Shown here piece after piece: positions 10,011 through 25,000 of a DNA stretch of 64,000 nucleotides. The stretch is from contig CM028889.1 of the NCBI GenBank assembly GCA_016801885.1, positions 11,967,001-12,031,000 of the forward strand. Reading direction: 5' to 3'. How positions within the stretch are numbered: the first letter of the stretch is position 1; each line of letters starts with the position of its first letter. The stretch comes from Toxotes chatareus. Its lineage: Eukaryota; Chordata; Actinopteri; Toxotidae. Position numbers and translations under genes: made by a program. The notes beneath the pieces are model-generated. The model made no database searches and was not told the DNA's origin. It was given only the letters and a program-made list of their open reading frames with translations.

Positions 10011-10331
10011 CAACACAAACAAAATCAGTTCAACTCGATCAAAAAGTCACTGAAGAATGTAAATAACAGAAGCCAGTTGTTTATCATGGTGTGCTACAGA
10101 AAAGTTGAATTTTTGTGGAAATACTTACCATTAAGGTGGTATAATTTACCTTTAGCTCATCAAAGTGAAACATCCCAGCACGTGTGGTAAACTCAAACGG
10201 TAACGTCAAACTTGTCCCCCTTTACCGGTGATGGTTTGGTCCTTCCTTACAAAGGACCAATGTGGTTCTAAACCGCCATTAACACCCATTAAGAGCTCCA
10301 AGCACTCATTCTAATGAAATGAAATGAAAGC

Positions 10332-10337
10332 TTTATT
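10332..10337 (-). terminator. nek7: Candidate distal polyadenylation signal of nek7
   Basis: The minus strand reads AATAAAGC and is followed by a GT-rich stretch within about 40 nt. It would give a 3' UTR near 2.6 kb, a length reasonable for vertebrate NEK7. A nearer AATAAA on the minus strand lies at 12433-12438. Confidence 0.4.
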
Positions 10338-12432
10338 GTATTTAGTTAGCGTACAAGGCATGTGTGATGATGATCGTTGATTTGACATGAAATGTTCAGA
10401 AAACAACCAAACCATCAGAAAAATAAATATTAATTGCAAGTATTTACTATCTGGGAAATACCTGGACTCTTCAATACCAGCTTCACAGAGTGTGTGGAAC
10501 AGTAAGGTGAGCCAAGGTAAAAGGCTGGGATATAGTAGAGCACTGTCATAAGTTACACAAAGACAAAAAACACTCCCAATCAAGACAGCTGTAATTCTTA
10601 AAGTGACTTAGCACTGTGTGTATTAAACACCTGCTCCTAGTGACAATAAAATAACCTTATTTCCTTATAACTCACTATGGTGCTTTGGTATTGTGAAAGG
10701 GCATCAATGTAAACATGTCTTTCCAGCCAATACAAACGCATTAGGTGCTTCAGTTAAATATGTGTAAAATACATTTTTAAAGTTTCTCCTAAACTACTGG
10801 AGAACCCATGTTTGATGATAAATATTACCAATCTCTTCAGGGAATTCTGTATAGCAACTAAAATATATAGAAAGTGCCTTAAAGCAACTGCTCCCCTGTA
10901 ATTACAACAAAATACTGGTGCTATACAGACGAGTTTGTTCAGGAGAGTGTAGAGAGAAAGAGTAAACAGCTCTGTGGGTGAAGACGATGAAAAATTACTG
11001 AATAACTGAACTAAAATAACAGAAATTTAAAAAGATTTTACTGCAATGAGAGAGAAAAGCTTTATAAAGGAACAAAATTAAGGACAAGGTGTACAACTGC
11101 AAACACTATATTTGCACGTCTCAGACAAATAACTATTAGCAACACACGATCAAAATACTCTGTTAACCATAACAAAATAACTTACATTTTCTTGCTCCTA
11201 TAAACTTTGATTTTGTATTTAACACATTATTAGTATTAAATGTTAATAAAAAAAATTAAAGTAAAACAAAAATATAAAGAACATGGGCATACATGTATGA
11301 TAATCCCACTGAACAGTTAACAGGCTATTTGATAATGTTAAAAGACTATTAATAAGACACTGAAATAAAGCGTTACCAATTATTGTTTATGTACTATACC
11401 TTCCATGTGGTATCACTGTCATTATGTAAACCAGTGGAAGTCAGTGCAGGTCATTTGTGACCCACTGGTGTAAACCTATTAACTGTTATTAAAAGAAAAA
11501 CGTTCCATCCATCCAAATTAATAAAGGGTCACTAAAACCCTTCAGTATTGAAACTACACTTCACGTCACTATATACAGTAAAACTACATGAGTGCTTGTT
11601 TTTCTTTTGTTTTTTCAGCACAAGTCTTCGATATACTTTCCATAAACGCTACCATAACATATCTATATAAACTGCTCTCTCTATGTGACTTTCCTTTTTG
11701 GTATCTCAACTGAGGACAAGAGCCATATAAGCATGCTGCGATTTACTCACGACACTGACGCTACACAAGGCACAGATCGGCTGTCTCTTTAACATACACT
11801 GCAAACTTACACAGCAACATTAACAATCACAAAATTTTTGTCTACTCTGACTACCGTTCTAGTGGATCCACTGGACCATGATGGAGAACTATGCGTTTTA
11901 AGTTGTTTTTTTTTCATGTCATGTTTCACTGTGCTTTTGCCGAAAAAAAAAACTACGTAATAACAGTATATTTTGCTTAAGCTACACCGAGGAGGAGATA
12001 TTTGGTGTCAGTGACTAAGGTAAACAGCAGATGTAAAACTGCTTTTGTTACAGCTCTCTCTAGGCTGTCAAAAAAGACATTCTGAATTTTTCAAAGACAA
12101 TACATAGGTGTCAAAATGACTTACATTCAAAGTGTTGTGGAGACATTTGCCCATGTTCTCCCTCTAGCACATCTCTAGTGTACCCTCTAGATGATCCTTC
12201 CTTTCCCTAATACATTCATTAGACATGATCACCCAGCCTTCCCGCTACCAGGATAGAAAGTGCAACACAACAACACTTTAACCATCAACAACACTCTGTT
12301 AAGTCTTTGCTGCCATTGGGTAGAAATCTCTTCACTTCAAAGTTACTGTTGTGCTAAAAGGCTTCATGGTCTTTTTGTGTCATATGCTGACCACAGGTCA
12401 TATGAGACACATCAAAAGCTTTCAAGGTAATT

Positions 12433-12438
12433 TTTATT
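12433..12438 (-). terminator. nek7: Candidate proximal polyadenylation signal of nek7
   Basis: AATAAA on the minus strand about 480 nt after the stop codon; could give a short 3' UTR isoform. Confidence 0.3.
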
Positions 12439-12914
12439 CGCATTTGCACTGATGGACTGTTTTGAGGATAGGAGGTAACACCTCAAACTATAATCTAATT
12501 TTACTATATCCGTGTATAGCTGCTTTAAACAGCATCTGCTAGTAGCAGATGACTTTAGGTCACTACATGAAAATACAAAGGACATGCGTTTTAAAGCCAT
12601 ACCAACAAACACATCAGTGAGTTACAACACACTAAGTCTAAGGAATGGGAGGTCCATCTGACAAAAAAATTATACTCTCTATAATCTTTATCCTAGGGCA
12701 GAAAAGGTTTGGGTCTCTGTCATGTTATAGACCGTACCATTACCATGGAAATAAAAATCTGTTACATATACTACTTATCACAAGGAGCTAAACTCTGGAG
12801 TAAGTTATTGTATAAATGCTGATAGATGTGTACAAGTCCAGCATGAAAAGCGGGGAGAGGGTGGGGGGACGGCTGGAAGGAGTTCTGCAAGCTATAGTGT
12901 GTGTAACTCTTGGC

Positions 12915-13025
12915 TTAGCAGCCCTGTGTCATGTTCCGCATGTGTTTGGCAATGTCGTACACATAGGTGATGTCCGGCCTCTTCTCTGGGTCAGGGTTGA
13001 TGCACATATCTACCAAGTTCCTCAG
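12915..13025 (-). CDS. nek7: nek7 coding exon 9 (C-terminus)
   Basis: Residues 268-303, starting LRNLVDMCINPDPEKRPD and ending HMRNMTQGC, then TAA at 12917-12915. Contains the alpha-H arginine of EKRPD. The last few residues differ from human, as usual for this end. Confidence 0.95.
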   Translation of the reverse strand: MRNLVDMCINPDPEKRPDITYVYDIAKHMRNMTQGC

Positions 13026-16000
13026 CTGGTGAGAAGGATAGGAAGGGTGTTGGTTGGAAGGTAAAGAGAGAAATAATACAGTCAATGACACTAAAGTGAG
13101 ACTGATGTTAAAAGAGCAGCGCCAGAAATGAACAAATCCCTGCTAACACAGACTGACTCGTCTTTAATTGCCCTCGAGATGAGCTCTTTCCATGATAGCA
13201 ATAATAAAGCAACAGGTAACCAAGCAGAGACAAAGACGTGAGGCAGGGTTAGTGCGCTAATCACTTATTGGTCTGCTGAATCCACTTTTACCCAAGCCCA
13301 CACATGCACATCCACCCGCAAGCGTACACACACACTGCTGCCACTCCAGTGCCATCCGGAGACAGCACTTACACTTGAAGCGGAGCGAAGCGGCTGATTG
13401 GAGCAGATAGATAGACAGGCTCGCAGGCGGAACAGCCACCGCCATCATTAAAAAAAAAAAAAAAAGAAGAAGAACAGAATAAAAGATGGAGAGGAAAGAA
13501 AAAAAAACATAACATCTACGCAAGGTCGCTATGGTAACCGTCTGCCGACGGCCGCTGTTGCATGGCACCAGCTTGGACGGGTTCTTGTCAGCTGCTGTTT
13601 ATATACTGTATTTGTGTGTGTGCACGTGTGTGTGTGTATCTGTGCCTGAGTGAGAAAGTGAGAGAAAGATGCAAATTCAGACAGTCTGAGAATTAGTCCC
13701 ACAGAATGGAGATGGGGGGGGGGGGGAGATGCAGATATGTAAAATATTCATGCACTTCTTTGCATGGCGAGTGGGGCGGGGGAGTGTCAGGTGGGGGAGT
13801 TGGAGCTAGTGAAGGGAGGCGTGGGGGGGGGCATAGATGGAGATGGTTAAATGACACAACAAAGATGAGCAGCTGACAGTTTGCTGCCGATCCTTCAGGA
13901 GCATTGTTTACATCCAGACAGGCGCTGCAGGCACCCCCCTCATCTCCATCTCTCCATCGCCCTGTCTCTCGCTCTATCATTCCCTCTCTCTTTCGCTTTG
14001 TCTCCCTTTCTCCTGGATGGGGGTGACATGTGGGGCAACGCAGAAGCTCAGCATGGTGTGTGTTAGTGTGTGTGTAGAGGGAGCTCTTGTAACAAATATA
14101 CACTTGCACAATTGCTCTTGCATATACAAAAACACACACATAGACACCACGGAGGCTTGAAAACCTCGCAATTAGCCTTTACCAGCCTAATGAAATGCCA
14201 CAGTAAAATAAAAGCCTGGCTCTGCAGGATTTATTATTTGACTACAGAGACATAAATATGGACAACCTCTGGCAGATACACTGACAGTAGAGTGGAAGGC
14301 ACAGAGGTAAAGGCATAGAGATAAGGGACACAATAGGCAGAGCACATTTTAGCTTTGAGGACCCTACCTGTCAGTTTCTAGGCAATGTAAATGTAACAAA
14401 ATATAATGCACACTTAATGTACAGTATAATGGTTTACACACTTCAAGCGAGTTTCAATTGGACACATTAAAATTTCTAAAAGCAGAGCAGCATGGATTGG
14501 AAAAAGGTTAGCTGAGATGTGAAGTATATGTCATTTAGAGCTTAAAAAATTAGTCAAATAATCAATTAACTGATGATAATTTGATAATCAACTAATCACA
14601 AACTGATTGTTAAAGTAAAAAATGTCAAACGTTTTCTGGTTCCAGGCTCTCAAATGTGAAGTTGATCTGTTTTTTTCTCTGTTTTATATTACTGTAAACT
14701 GAATATGGTGTTTGGAACGTTCATCAGAGGAGGAGGCTGGGAGTCTTTCCTGTAATCTTAAATTTTATATCCTTAACAACTAATAAATTAATCAAAAAAG
14801 CGAAAAGATGAATCAATAATTAAAACATTTGCTAACTTCATCACCAATATCATTTGTAGTAAAAAAATAAAAAAGGTAAAACATGCAAAACCACAACTTG
14901 AGGTTCTTTAAATCAGATCAGATATGTTGGGGGTGTCTCCTGCCTTTTAACTATCAACCAGTAAAACTAGTGTTGAACTGGGAAATGCAATAACTCACAA
15001 AGCTTTTGAGCATAACATCACAAAGCAGTGTTAGTGTTACATGAATCCAATACTTGCAGTTTATGTGCGCCTATGAGTCAGTGTCTGAGTTTTTGCGTGT
15101 GCACACTTGACTTAATATATTTAAGAGAAAGAGGCAGGAAAGTAAGAAAAAAAATGCCACCCACACAAAGAGGGCATGCAACTCAAAGCCATGCTCATTC
15201 ATACACGTCACCGGCAATCAGCTATAAGGCAATTTTTAACCACAGCCCGACTACATTACATTTATGGGCAGATGATTTAACATTTAGTTAGGGAAACATG
15301 ACACTCCAGCCCATTTAGCTTCACCCCACTCTGTAGCATGGCCAGATGCTTTTGATATGTGCATTTAATTTTCAAAAAGTAAAAATCATAGCTGGTCTTT
15401 TGATCTCAGAGTAATATCATAGCTCAGACAGTTGGGTGGATTACGCTTACATCTCAAAAAAAAAAAAAAAATTTAATAGTCAGTACAAGTAAAAATCAGC
15501 AAACTGGCACAGAGAAAGGGGAACCGGCCACTCCTCCTTAAAACAGGAAAGCACTTAAAAAATGTTAAATATTTCAGTTTCTTTTAAAGGAGTTAAGGAG
15601 TAGAGTCTATGTGCCCTTATAAAACACTGAGCAGGTCCAAATCTACTTTGTGCCATAGCAGTAAAAGGCAACTGAGACAGTACTCACCTCCTCTGAGTAG
15701 TGATCTGAGGGAAGAGGGGGGTAGTCGCACTGTTCTATCTTCTTACAAAGGGAGTAAAGGTTCATCTTATCCCCATAGAACGGGCTCTGTAGGGCTGCCA
15801 TCTGGAATATAAAAATATGACGAAAAAGGGAAAGGAAATGGAGAAAGAAGGGGGAAAAGACAAGAGGACAGGGTATGAGAGGGCAAAGTAAAAACTTTAA
15901 ACACTCAATCAAACAGGTGCTACACAAAAAATATTCTACAGTATTGTAAAAGCAGAGCCTACACGGTTTACTGCTATCGAGCTATATGCCTAAAACACGG

Positions 16001-19000
16001 ATTTGGTGTTAGAGACAAGCAAGACAACAATTCAATATGTGTAAAGTTTTGTGTACATATCGAATCAGTACACACTTATGTATTTTTATTATTATTGTTT
16101 GTTAGAGTGAGTGATGGTCTGAAATTCAAGTGAACCAAAACACAAAAATCCATGAAAGCTTCCCTTAGCTTATGTGTTTTCCTCTTGTTTGCTGGCCCTT
16201 TCTGCTGCAGTGCTTCGAAAACTTAGAGATGAAAATGAGAGGAAACATAGATCTGAGAAAGGAAATGAATGAGAGGAGAGGGGTGTAGGATTGCGATGGG
16301 AGAGAATTTTTCAGTTTGCTGAAGCAGTGAGAAAACCGTAGCCTCTCGAAAAAACAAATGCAAGCCAGCAGAACAGAGGGGAGGCAAATGGGAATGGTAA
16401 GGATGAGTGGAAAGGATAAGGAGACGTTTGCTGGTGAGCGGAAATAGGTGAAGAATCCCTCCTGTCTTTCTAAGAGTAGAAAACATACCATGCCATTTCT
16501 GCCTGGCTTAGTGACTGACTCACTTCCATGTTGGGCCAAATGTGATAACTAATGATAAATAAACATGGTTGTCGATGTTCATGAGATGAGCTGTTCTGAG
16601 ATGTAGGAGCTTAATTACATGGTTTTAAATTCACTTACATGGGAAGAGGTTGGTTGTATTAAGCATATAACTAATAAGTTTTTATTAGGTTTTTCTGGGC
16701 AGGAAAAGATGTACACGAACACTATGTGAAATCTGCATTTCATGCCCTAGACCTGTTTAAGGGCAGAGCTTATTTCTGAGCACCTTGAAAAGTTGCTCAG
16801 TTGCTTTAAGAAGAAAGGAAGCATCTACTGGACCAAAGTGAAACAGCATCCGGCTTCATTAATGAACAATCAGTCAGTGCTCATAGGCTTTAGAATACAT
16901 GTCTAGGTTTGTTTCTGTACCGTGCGCTTTTCCAATTTGAGTGTGATCTTGATGAGTGTTTTTAAACTTTGGATGTGTTAATTGATAGCAAGTGAATGGT
17001 GGGAAACTGGAATAAGGAGGATGCATCGCTATAAAAGAGCAAGATTAGGAAAACAACATGACAAGTTTCTCATAGTGGGCAGATAAAATTTTGTTGAATA
17101 CTATTTTAACTTTGTTTTGTTTTTTCCTCTTAGGTGTCACTGCATTGTTATTGGGGAATGTACAGTATGTGTTTGACAGCCTGCTAATTGGTAGTGTGAA
17201 AGTAGATGAGAGCAACATCTCCACATATGAATCCAAATGGAGTCATTCCATACAGAATACGGCAGGTTAGTGTGAATGTGCCACCTTCCACAATATCAGG
17301 CACCATAAAGACACAACATTTCTGTCTTTTAAAAAAAAAAAAGAAAAGGTGCAGGAACAGAAGCTGTGTTCTAGTTACTATTGGGGCATGCTATCATGGG
17401 GCATGGTGTGCTATGGAGTACTAATTCAACATTTCAACAAAAATGATTCAACAATATCAACATTTATAAAGCAGATTTTACTGTTCAATTGGCGTCTTCA
17501 TCAGCTCACCCATAAAGTCATAAAAACTACTACTACAAAAAAAATAATGATGATAAAAATCTAAATAAAAAGTGTGGATTTTCTCACTTTGTTGTCTGTA
17601 GCTATGAGAGTAACCCATTGACACTGCCCAAAAAGTGCCTAGCACATCCTCAATTTGTAAGTGCTTTCTTCATTTTAGTCTTCACTGACAAATGTGTCAA
17701 ATATTGATAGTGCAGAGAGAAAAAAGTTTTTGTTCCCTATCGGGCAGATTTTGTCTCCCCATCACAGCTTCCAGTGGGAAGTCAAGATGACGGCAACAGA
17801 ATCTCAGTGGGCTCCCTCTCTCTTCTGGACATAATTCACTCTCGCTCAGTCATCCGCTCTCTTAATCAAATGCTCACATTAATACAGTATATCCTCACAA
17901 AAATGCATGTGAACAGTAAGTGAAGAGGACCTCCCTCTCCTTCTCCTTGGACACCCCCCTCCCTCTGCTCCAACAATTACTACTGAGACTGGCACAGCAG
18001 GCGGTTGACAGTGATGAGATGTGTGTGGAAATGCGTATTCTTGTGTGTGTCAGCAATGATGCACTTCAATTAGTAACAAAGCCTCATATCTCCAACCTAA
18101 GATTTCAGATTTGATTGTACAGTGATAACAAGACAAAACAGATGCAGAGGCATGGATGAATACAGCAATGGTACATTCTTTAAAAGTGAGTACTCAGAAA
18201 TAACAGATATGGTATCTCCAACTTCACTTTTCCCAGTTTCCCCATTCATGACAGACCTTCGCTAACTGAAGACAACAATATATGTAATAATATTAGACTA
18301 ACAATTTAAACCTAATTGTTTAAACCTCCAGCAAATCAATCACCAACTAACTGGCCATTGACTGTGGCCTATCAAAATCATTATTCTTCCAGTGAGACCA
18401 AAAAAAAAACGTCAGATTTCATAGTTCACATCATTTCAATTACCACTGAAGTCAACTGACACCTTGCACTTCATTTCAGAAACTAATCACTTTCCAACAA
18501 TAACATTAAGAGCTCTAAAACAAAATACTATGCAGCAGTGCCAGGTTGACTCAGAGGGAGATCAAACTCAGATTCAGACCTAGTTGGCTTTCTTTCAATA
18601 GGGACTGAGTCATGGTGCCCATGTTTGCAAAGATAAATAAATAAACAAATACAAAAATGCTGACTACTTGCTTTAAAAGTTTACTTCGGTGTCTTAGAAA
18701 AGACAAATTGGGAAAATACTCTTAATTGCTTAATAACAAATGTACATAACACCTTTTAGTGTAGGTAGTGCGTCTGGTAGTGCTTCCCAAAAACATACAT
18801 GTCTCGGTGAGTAAGAGAAAAAGAGGTGGAAGCAGAAACAGACAGAGAAAAAGAAGAAATTCAGCCAGCTACAGACACCAGGAGGCAAAGGGTTAAACAA
18901 GACCCCATCGTATTTTCATGCATCTTCTGCTTTTGACAGATGAAAAATGTCAACTGTCCTGTTTGTATTTGGGAGTTTTTGCACTATTCATCTGCTTCAT

Positions 19001-22000
19001 TAGTGCCTGCTGCTCCTAGCCCCTGACAGCTGCCGGCCCCCTGCTTTCAGCACACACACACACACACAAGCATAAAGATGCATGCCCACACACACACACA
19101 CACACACACTTATTCCTTTTTTCAGACTGTGTCGTCGCAGTGGGTTAGATGATTGACTCACTCTCTGACCTCTGAGTCCCTTGTGTGTGTGAATGTGAGA
19201 CTGCGTGTGTGTCTGTGTGTGTATGGTTCATTGATATTCGAAAGACATACAATGCACACGCATGCCTGCTGTCTGTCTGAGGGGTGTGAGCTGCTGGTGG
19301 CAGAATACACACACATCCTCACAAAAACACATGCATGCACACAGACACCCACACACTTTTATTTCTATATTTACGGGGACCGGTCACTGACAGTGCATTC
19401 CCTGGCCCCTAACCCTAACCTAAACCTAAACCTAATTCTAACGTGAACTCTAAAACCAAGTGTTAACCTTCAAACAGCCCTTTGAGGGTGTGTCAGAAAG
19501 TGAGGACCTGCCAAAATGTCATCACTCACTCCAATGATTTAAAACCGAAACCCTGTCATCACAATGTAAAGCCATACAAGCACATACAAATAGGCACTCT
19601 TTTCTTTGTTCCTCAGCTCATCTTCAGCTGGCCAGTTTGTGCCCTCCTCAGCCCAGGCATGTAAAGCCAGCCTCTCTGTCCATGTAAAAGGTCTGGATGG
19701 GGCCTTCCAGTTTAATTAACACTGATCCAGCTCTCTCTCTCTCTCTGTCTCTCGCTCTCCAGTGTCTCTCCCTGTACACCAATTAAAAAGAGCTGTGAGA
19801 GGCTCCTGTCTTCTCCCTCTACCCCTACCCCTCCTCCCCATCCCTGGAGTCCTTACAGCCTGGGACCACAGGGCATCTCACAAGTTCTCAGTTACGCATT
19901 TATTAACACACATGCAATTATAGGCATATGCCACATCAAAATAAACACCTAAATGTTAATACACACATGCAAAATGCACGTATATTTTCTCTCTTGCTCT
20001 CTCACACACACATACACAAACATGGTCACACACACACATATATTACTGTAAAAGTGAGAGAAATGATGACTTTTTTATGTTCTCACTGGTCCTGCATGAG
20101 GCTTTATGATGATATATTAATCAAGGCAATAAGTCACAGTGTAGGGACAGTCATTAAAAATATACCTACACCCAGTGGAGTCATTACTCCTCTACTTCAA
20201 CACAGTAAAAATGGAAGAAGGAAGGAAGAAAAGACAAAAAGAAGAAGAAGAATAGATGCATGAGTTAAAAGAGCCAGATCGTCCCAGAGAGCTGAACTTT
20301 TGAGGAAAAAAAGCATGTTCCTATGTCCCCATCTTAATTGAATGTTGGTATTTGAATTGTGAAATCAAAAAGGAAAAATTCAACACTTTGGGAAATATGC
20401 TTATGAGTTTAATGATCAAAAGATTGATACCAGTCTATCTGTCAGTTAAATACAAAGCCACCACCAGTTTAGCTTAGACTTTGGCTGAATCCAAAATAGA
20501 CAAACTCTTCCTACAAGCTCCTGTAAAGTTCACTAATTACAACATTTTACTTAGTTTGTTTAATCTGTACAAAAACTTAAGTGCAAAAATAACAACTTGT
20601 GGTTTTAAAAGAGAGTTATTAGTTTCATTTGTAACAGACAGATATGAGATCGGTCTTGGTTTTCTCATTAAACTGTTGGCAAGATGGCAAACAAGTTTAT
20701 TTCCCAAAATATCAAACTATGCTTTTAAATAGTCTACAAGCTCTTGAGTTAAGACATGGTCATGAAATGAGCTTATAAAGACACAAATGAGTTGAATGTT
20801 CTACATCCAAATGTTATTAATGCCTTAAGCAGGAAAGAAGAGTTTCTTTAGGGCAGGAAGGAGAGAAATGGATAAAAAAGACAGGTTAGGGGTCAACAAA
20901 TGTTTAGAATGGTAAAAAGGCCAAAGGACACTATACAGAAATGGGTTAAAAACCAAAAAAGATTGTTGGATATGTCACAGCCAGACTCTGACATTGGTAT
21001 GAGGAATGCATGTGTTAATGTATCAAAAAAAGACACACACAGTATGAAGAAGGTTTAAGGATACCCAGCCTCTGTTTGCAGAAAATATTACAGAGAGGTA
21101 GCCACAGGGGCAGCTCATCACATGCAAACGGCAGCTGCTGACAACCCAGTATTTTTGGGCCTCATAAAACCAACAGCAAAACAAGAGGGGAGAGACATGA
21201 ATGAGGCAGGAAGCATGAGACATGGGCACAGTCAGAGGTATGGACGGCTGAGCTCCATACAGGAAGGAGACACATTCCTGTAAAGCTTTTCAATATATTC
21301 TCCTCCTCTGCTAACCTTTATACAACCACAACACATCTGTACAAGTGGGAGGCCAAGAGTGTGTGTGTAAAATGTTTTTTTTGCTAAACACAGAACATGC
21401 TGAGCAGGTGCGTGAGAATTACTAATGCAAATATGAAGTGGTTTTGACTGTGAGAAAAAGGAAAGAGCGCCAGGAGACTGCGATCTCTCTGATTGGCATG
21501 TGACCAGATCCCTTTATTGCTTTCCAAGTCACCATAGGAGACAACCCTGACGAGTGCAGCATCCCTGTTTACCACAGTGAGGGAGTTAGAGTGAGGGGGC
21601 ACAGGGCAGGGTCAGGCGATGTAATGAGGTTGGACATGAGGAGAAAGGGATCAAACAGAATGGGAGATGAAGATAGACGCAGATACAATGACCAGGTATT
21701 GACAGATGGACCCTTTGGACCCTAACCCAACCCCCGGGCACAAGAATGAAAAATGCAGGCTCTCTCAAATGGAGCCGTTTCACACATAAGGAACCAAACT
21801 CCCCTGGATACAAGCACACATAATCATGGATGTGCACGTGCACGCACGCACACACACACACACACACACACAAAAACCTCAACACACATACCCTCAGCCC
21901 CTACTGTATGTCCAGAGTGAAATCAATGAGTACCAAAGGGATCAGGCGTGGATTTCTATGTGAATTTCTTATGCCTGAAGGTTAAGTGAGGAAAAGGGAG

Positions 22001-25000
22001 GCATACGGAGGGGAACATAGCAGAGGGGAGGAGAACAGAGCAAAGAGGAACGGAGGAGAGAGTTTGGGAGAGAAAGAGGCAAGTTTCCTGACACCAAGTG
22101 TACTGTGGAGCCCTCTTACCAAGAAGTTGGAAAGCAAGGGCATGTTCTTCAAAAAGAATATGCATGACATGGTGAGCACTCCTCTGGTAACAATAAGGTT
22201 GTAAAATCTTTATCTCCACAGGCTCCTTGCATGGCTCACCTTGACCTGATGGTTGGAGTTCTGTCTCTGCTCTTGTACCTAGTATTTTCTCTCTGAATGA
22301 ACACCCCCTATCTTTCTCTTCGCTCCAGCAATCTATAACCCTGCTCTCACTATTTGTTATTTTCCCCTTCCGCTTCTCCCCCTCTGCTCTCTCCTTCTCT
22401 CTAACCTTCTATCCCCTCTTTTCTTCTCATTCTCTCATAAGACTTGAGCTGCCTATGCCCTTACCCTTCTCTAGCCTCCTATATTGTTTCTATATAAATT
22501 CCTAAACTTTTTCACCTTATACCTTCATTCCCTGTCTTTTGACCTCCTCGGGGAGGAATAAGTCTCCCTCTGTCTCTTCGCTTTTGCTCTCTGGCTTTCG
22601 CCTTCCCTTTCCTCATCTCTGGTCTCTATCTTGCTTTCTCAGTGTTTAGTCTAGACTGTGACCCCGGGCAGTTCTCCTAAGGGTGAAAGGTATAAAAGAT
22701 CGATGCACTGAACCCCAAATGAAACTGTGAAACAATCAATGCTCGGGCTGCACGTGCTGTACTATGACAATTTCAAAATGAACAGCTTTCTCAACAATTT
22801 ATTGAAAGAATTTTGGAAAAAGTCACTATGGACAGAATCTTTAAAGAATATTCAACTCTCAAGCATGTAGAAGTTTAGGTTAAAGAATAAAAACTGTGCC
22901 TAAATGTATGGAAATTGGTCATTATTAGTTCTTAACCAAACCTTAATCCAAATACCTTAACCTGACTTAATGAAAATTAAATCCAACTCATCCTAACAAA
23001 ATGAACCACATCAAAATGACCTTAATCAAACAAAACTGTTTAGTGCTCGTGTGGCCACGCAATCATGATACCTACACAAACTGTGCAACAGGAAATCTGT
23101 TTTTTTATTAACAGTAAAACTAGCATCTTCCATGTAAACACACACGTACACCACACATAAAAAGTACAAAAACAGAATGTGACCTACAGCACCCACTGCT
23201 CTCAGCCATACACAGGCGCGCATTACCGCGGTGCATTGTGGGGAACTAATTAGCATGAAGGACTGTGGTCTCTGCGCAACCATGACCTGCACGCTGAGCT
23301 CAAACTTCTTCCTTGCGTTACCTCCACCTCTATGCCTGAGGCGGTGTAGAGGAGGTGCAGTCACTGGTGCGTTGAAATGCAGCCCAAGTGATCAGCAGCT
23401 CAGGGGAGTTGGGAGAGAGGAGGGGAGGAGAATGTGGGTGTTTCCTCGGCCAACAGTGTGTCTCTGAAATTGTGCCTGTCTGTTTGCATTCTGTGCACGT
23501 GGAGGTTGGTAATGTGAAAAATCTGATTGACTGCAATCATTTATGTCTATCATTGGCCCGCTCCTCACTCTTTCCTCTTTGCTCCATCTGCTGTGTGCTG
23601 CTCCCGGGCTTGTATCTACTCAGTGTGGTCAAAGCCCTGTGGTGCTTTGCTCCTGACTAATCAAACTAGTCAGTGTCACTGGGAGGCCTTATCTAAAACA
23701 CATGGCCACGTCAGTTCCCCTCACTCACCAGCTTTTCAACATTTAGCAGGTTCCTTGGCTAAAGAACTTTAAGTTTAAGGCTTCAGCTCAGCCAAGCCAT
23801 GGCTAGAGAAGTTAGGATGACAAGAGATAAGAGGTAAAGAAATATAACACACCATTTAAATCTATTATTAATCTGTAATAAAAGAGTGTGTTTTAATTTG
23901 CATGTCTAGCAAAGGCTCATTTTAAATACAGCTTCGCTTATGTGAGAAAGTAGCAATATGTGTAAATATTTTCTTACAGTACTCTGTATGTGGGCCTGAG
24001 GACGGTTTGTTTGTTTGTGTATGTGTGTCTCAGCCACTGTGTTGTCACGTCACTCCTACAGTCGACTGCAGCGTGACAGTATGTGCACATATTCCCATAG
24101 TTTACCTCGTAGAGCAGGCATCCTAGCGACCAGATGTCAGATTTGAAGTTGTATCCGTTTTCATGTATCCTCTCCGGTGACATGTAGTAAGGAGTACCCA
24201 CTGGAACACAGGGGGAGGAGGACGGACGGGGATGGGGATGGGGATGGGGGGGGGGTTGAGAGAGAAAAGGACAGAAGGAGATAGACAGAGGCAGAGAAGG
24301 AGAACAGGACAAAAAGAGAGAGTGAGTGTTAACATATTGCATTGCAAACCCATGCTTCCCCCAGTTCATCAACATCACTGACACAGCTCACACAGTACAG
24401 AGAAACAGGTGAGGAAAGGAGGTGTAGTTTCAAAGTGTGACACATTCACAGGTTGCAATACTCACCATATTTTAGCAAGAGCACAAAAGGGAACACTGGA
24501 GGGAGACTTAAAAATGGGTTGGCTCTGCTAATTCTATGTAAGATGATATTTAATAAGGTTAGATATCATCATGTACTCCCATACAGTGCATGCAATTGTG
24601 TAAGTACCACAAAGCTGCATACGTATGTACAGCAGACACAGTCGCGCACACAAAACATACATAAATCAGTTCTGATTAGAGGGGCTCGGTAATGATCTAA
24701 AACAGTAGTCAGTGAATACGCCCAGGGAGCAGTGGTGGAGCCTTAAAGGTTTGCCAGTTTCTGGTTCTGGTTTTGAAACTCAAGAATCCCAAACTGCCAG
24801 GGCGACTGGCAGAGCTCCAAAGAATCAGATCTTCACCCAAATGGACACAAAGAGGAACCACAGCTCAATATCACATCCACAGCACACTGCAGGAAGCTTT
24901 GGAGATTTGCTGCTTTCTTAGCTGAATATGACTGGCCACCCTTTTTCATTTGCTTTCTGTTAAATGTGATTTCCTATGTAGTCTATCAAGCACGTCCAGC

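Larger units (their letters stand above)
9086..12914. other. Converging 3' UTRs / intergenic region
   Basis: The probable 3' UTR of copy B (to about 10.0 kb) and the long AT-rich probable 3' UTR of nek7 (about 10.3-12.9 kb, - strand) face each other. No coding exon, phosphatase signature or ATP6V1G3 exon was recognised on either strand. At 10330 the sequence has the look of a 3' end on the - strand. Confidence 0.5.
15802..24105 (-). other. nek7: nek7 intron 7
   Basis: The largest intron at 8.3 kb. Contains CA microsatellites (19.05-19.11 kb, 21.84-21.87 kb), a CCCTAA-containing fish repeat near 19.36-19.6 kb, another interspersed repeat at about 20.37-20.76 kb and a CT-rich tract at 22.3-22.65 kb. 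No exon recognised. Confidence 0.7.

Noticed and set aside
9086..12914. Search for phosphatase exons (HCSAGxGRTG-type) or ATP6V1G3
   Set aside because: Nothing resembling either was seen on either strand.
13693..14139. Open frame of 148 codons on the minus strand
   Set aside because: Derived from G-rich and CT-rich low-complexity DNA in a nek7 intron.
19407..19436. Interstitial telomere-like CCCTAA repeat
   Set aside because: Only a few degenerate units, and it sits inside a recognisable interspersed fish repeat.
20481..20732. Open frame of 83 codons
   Set aside because: Lies inside a fish interspersed repeat.
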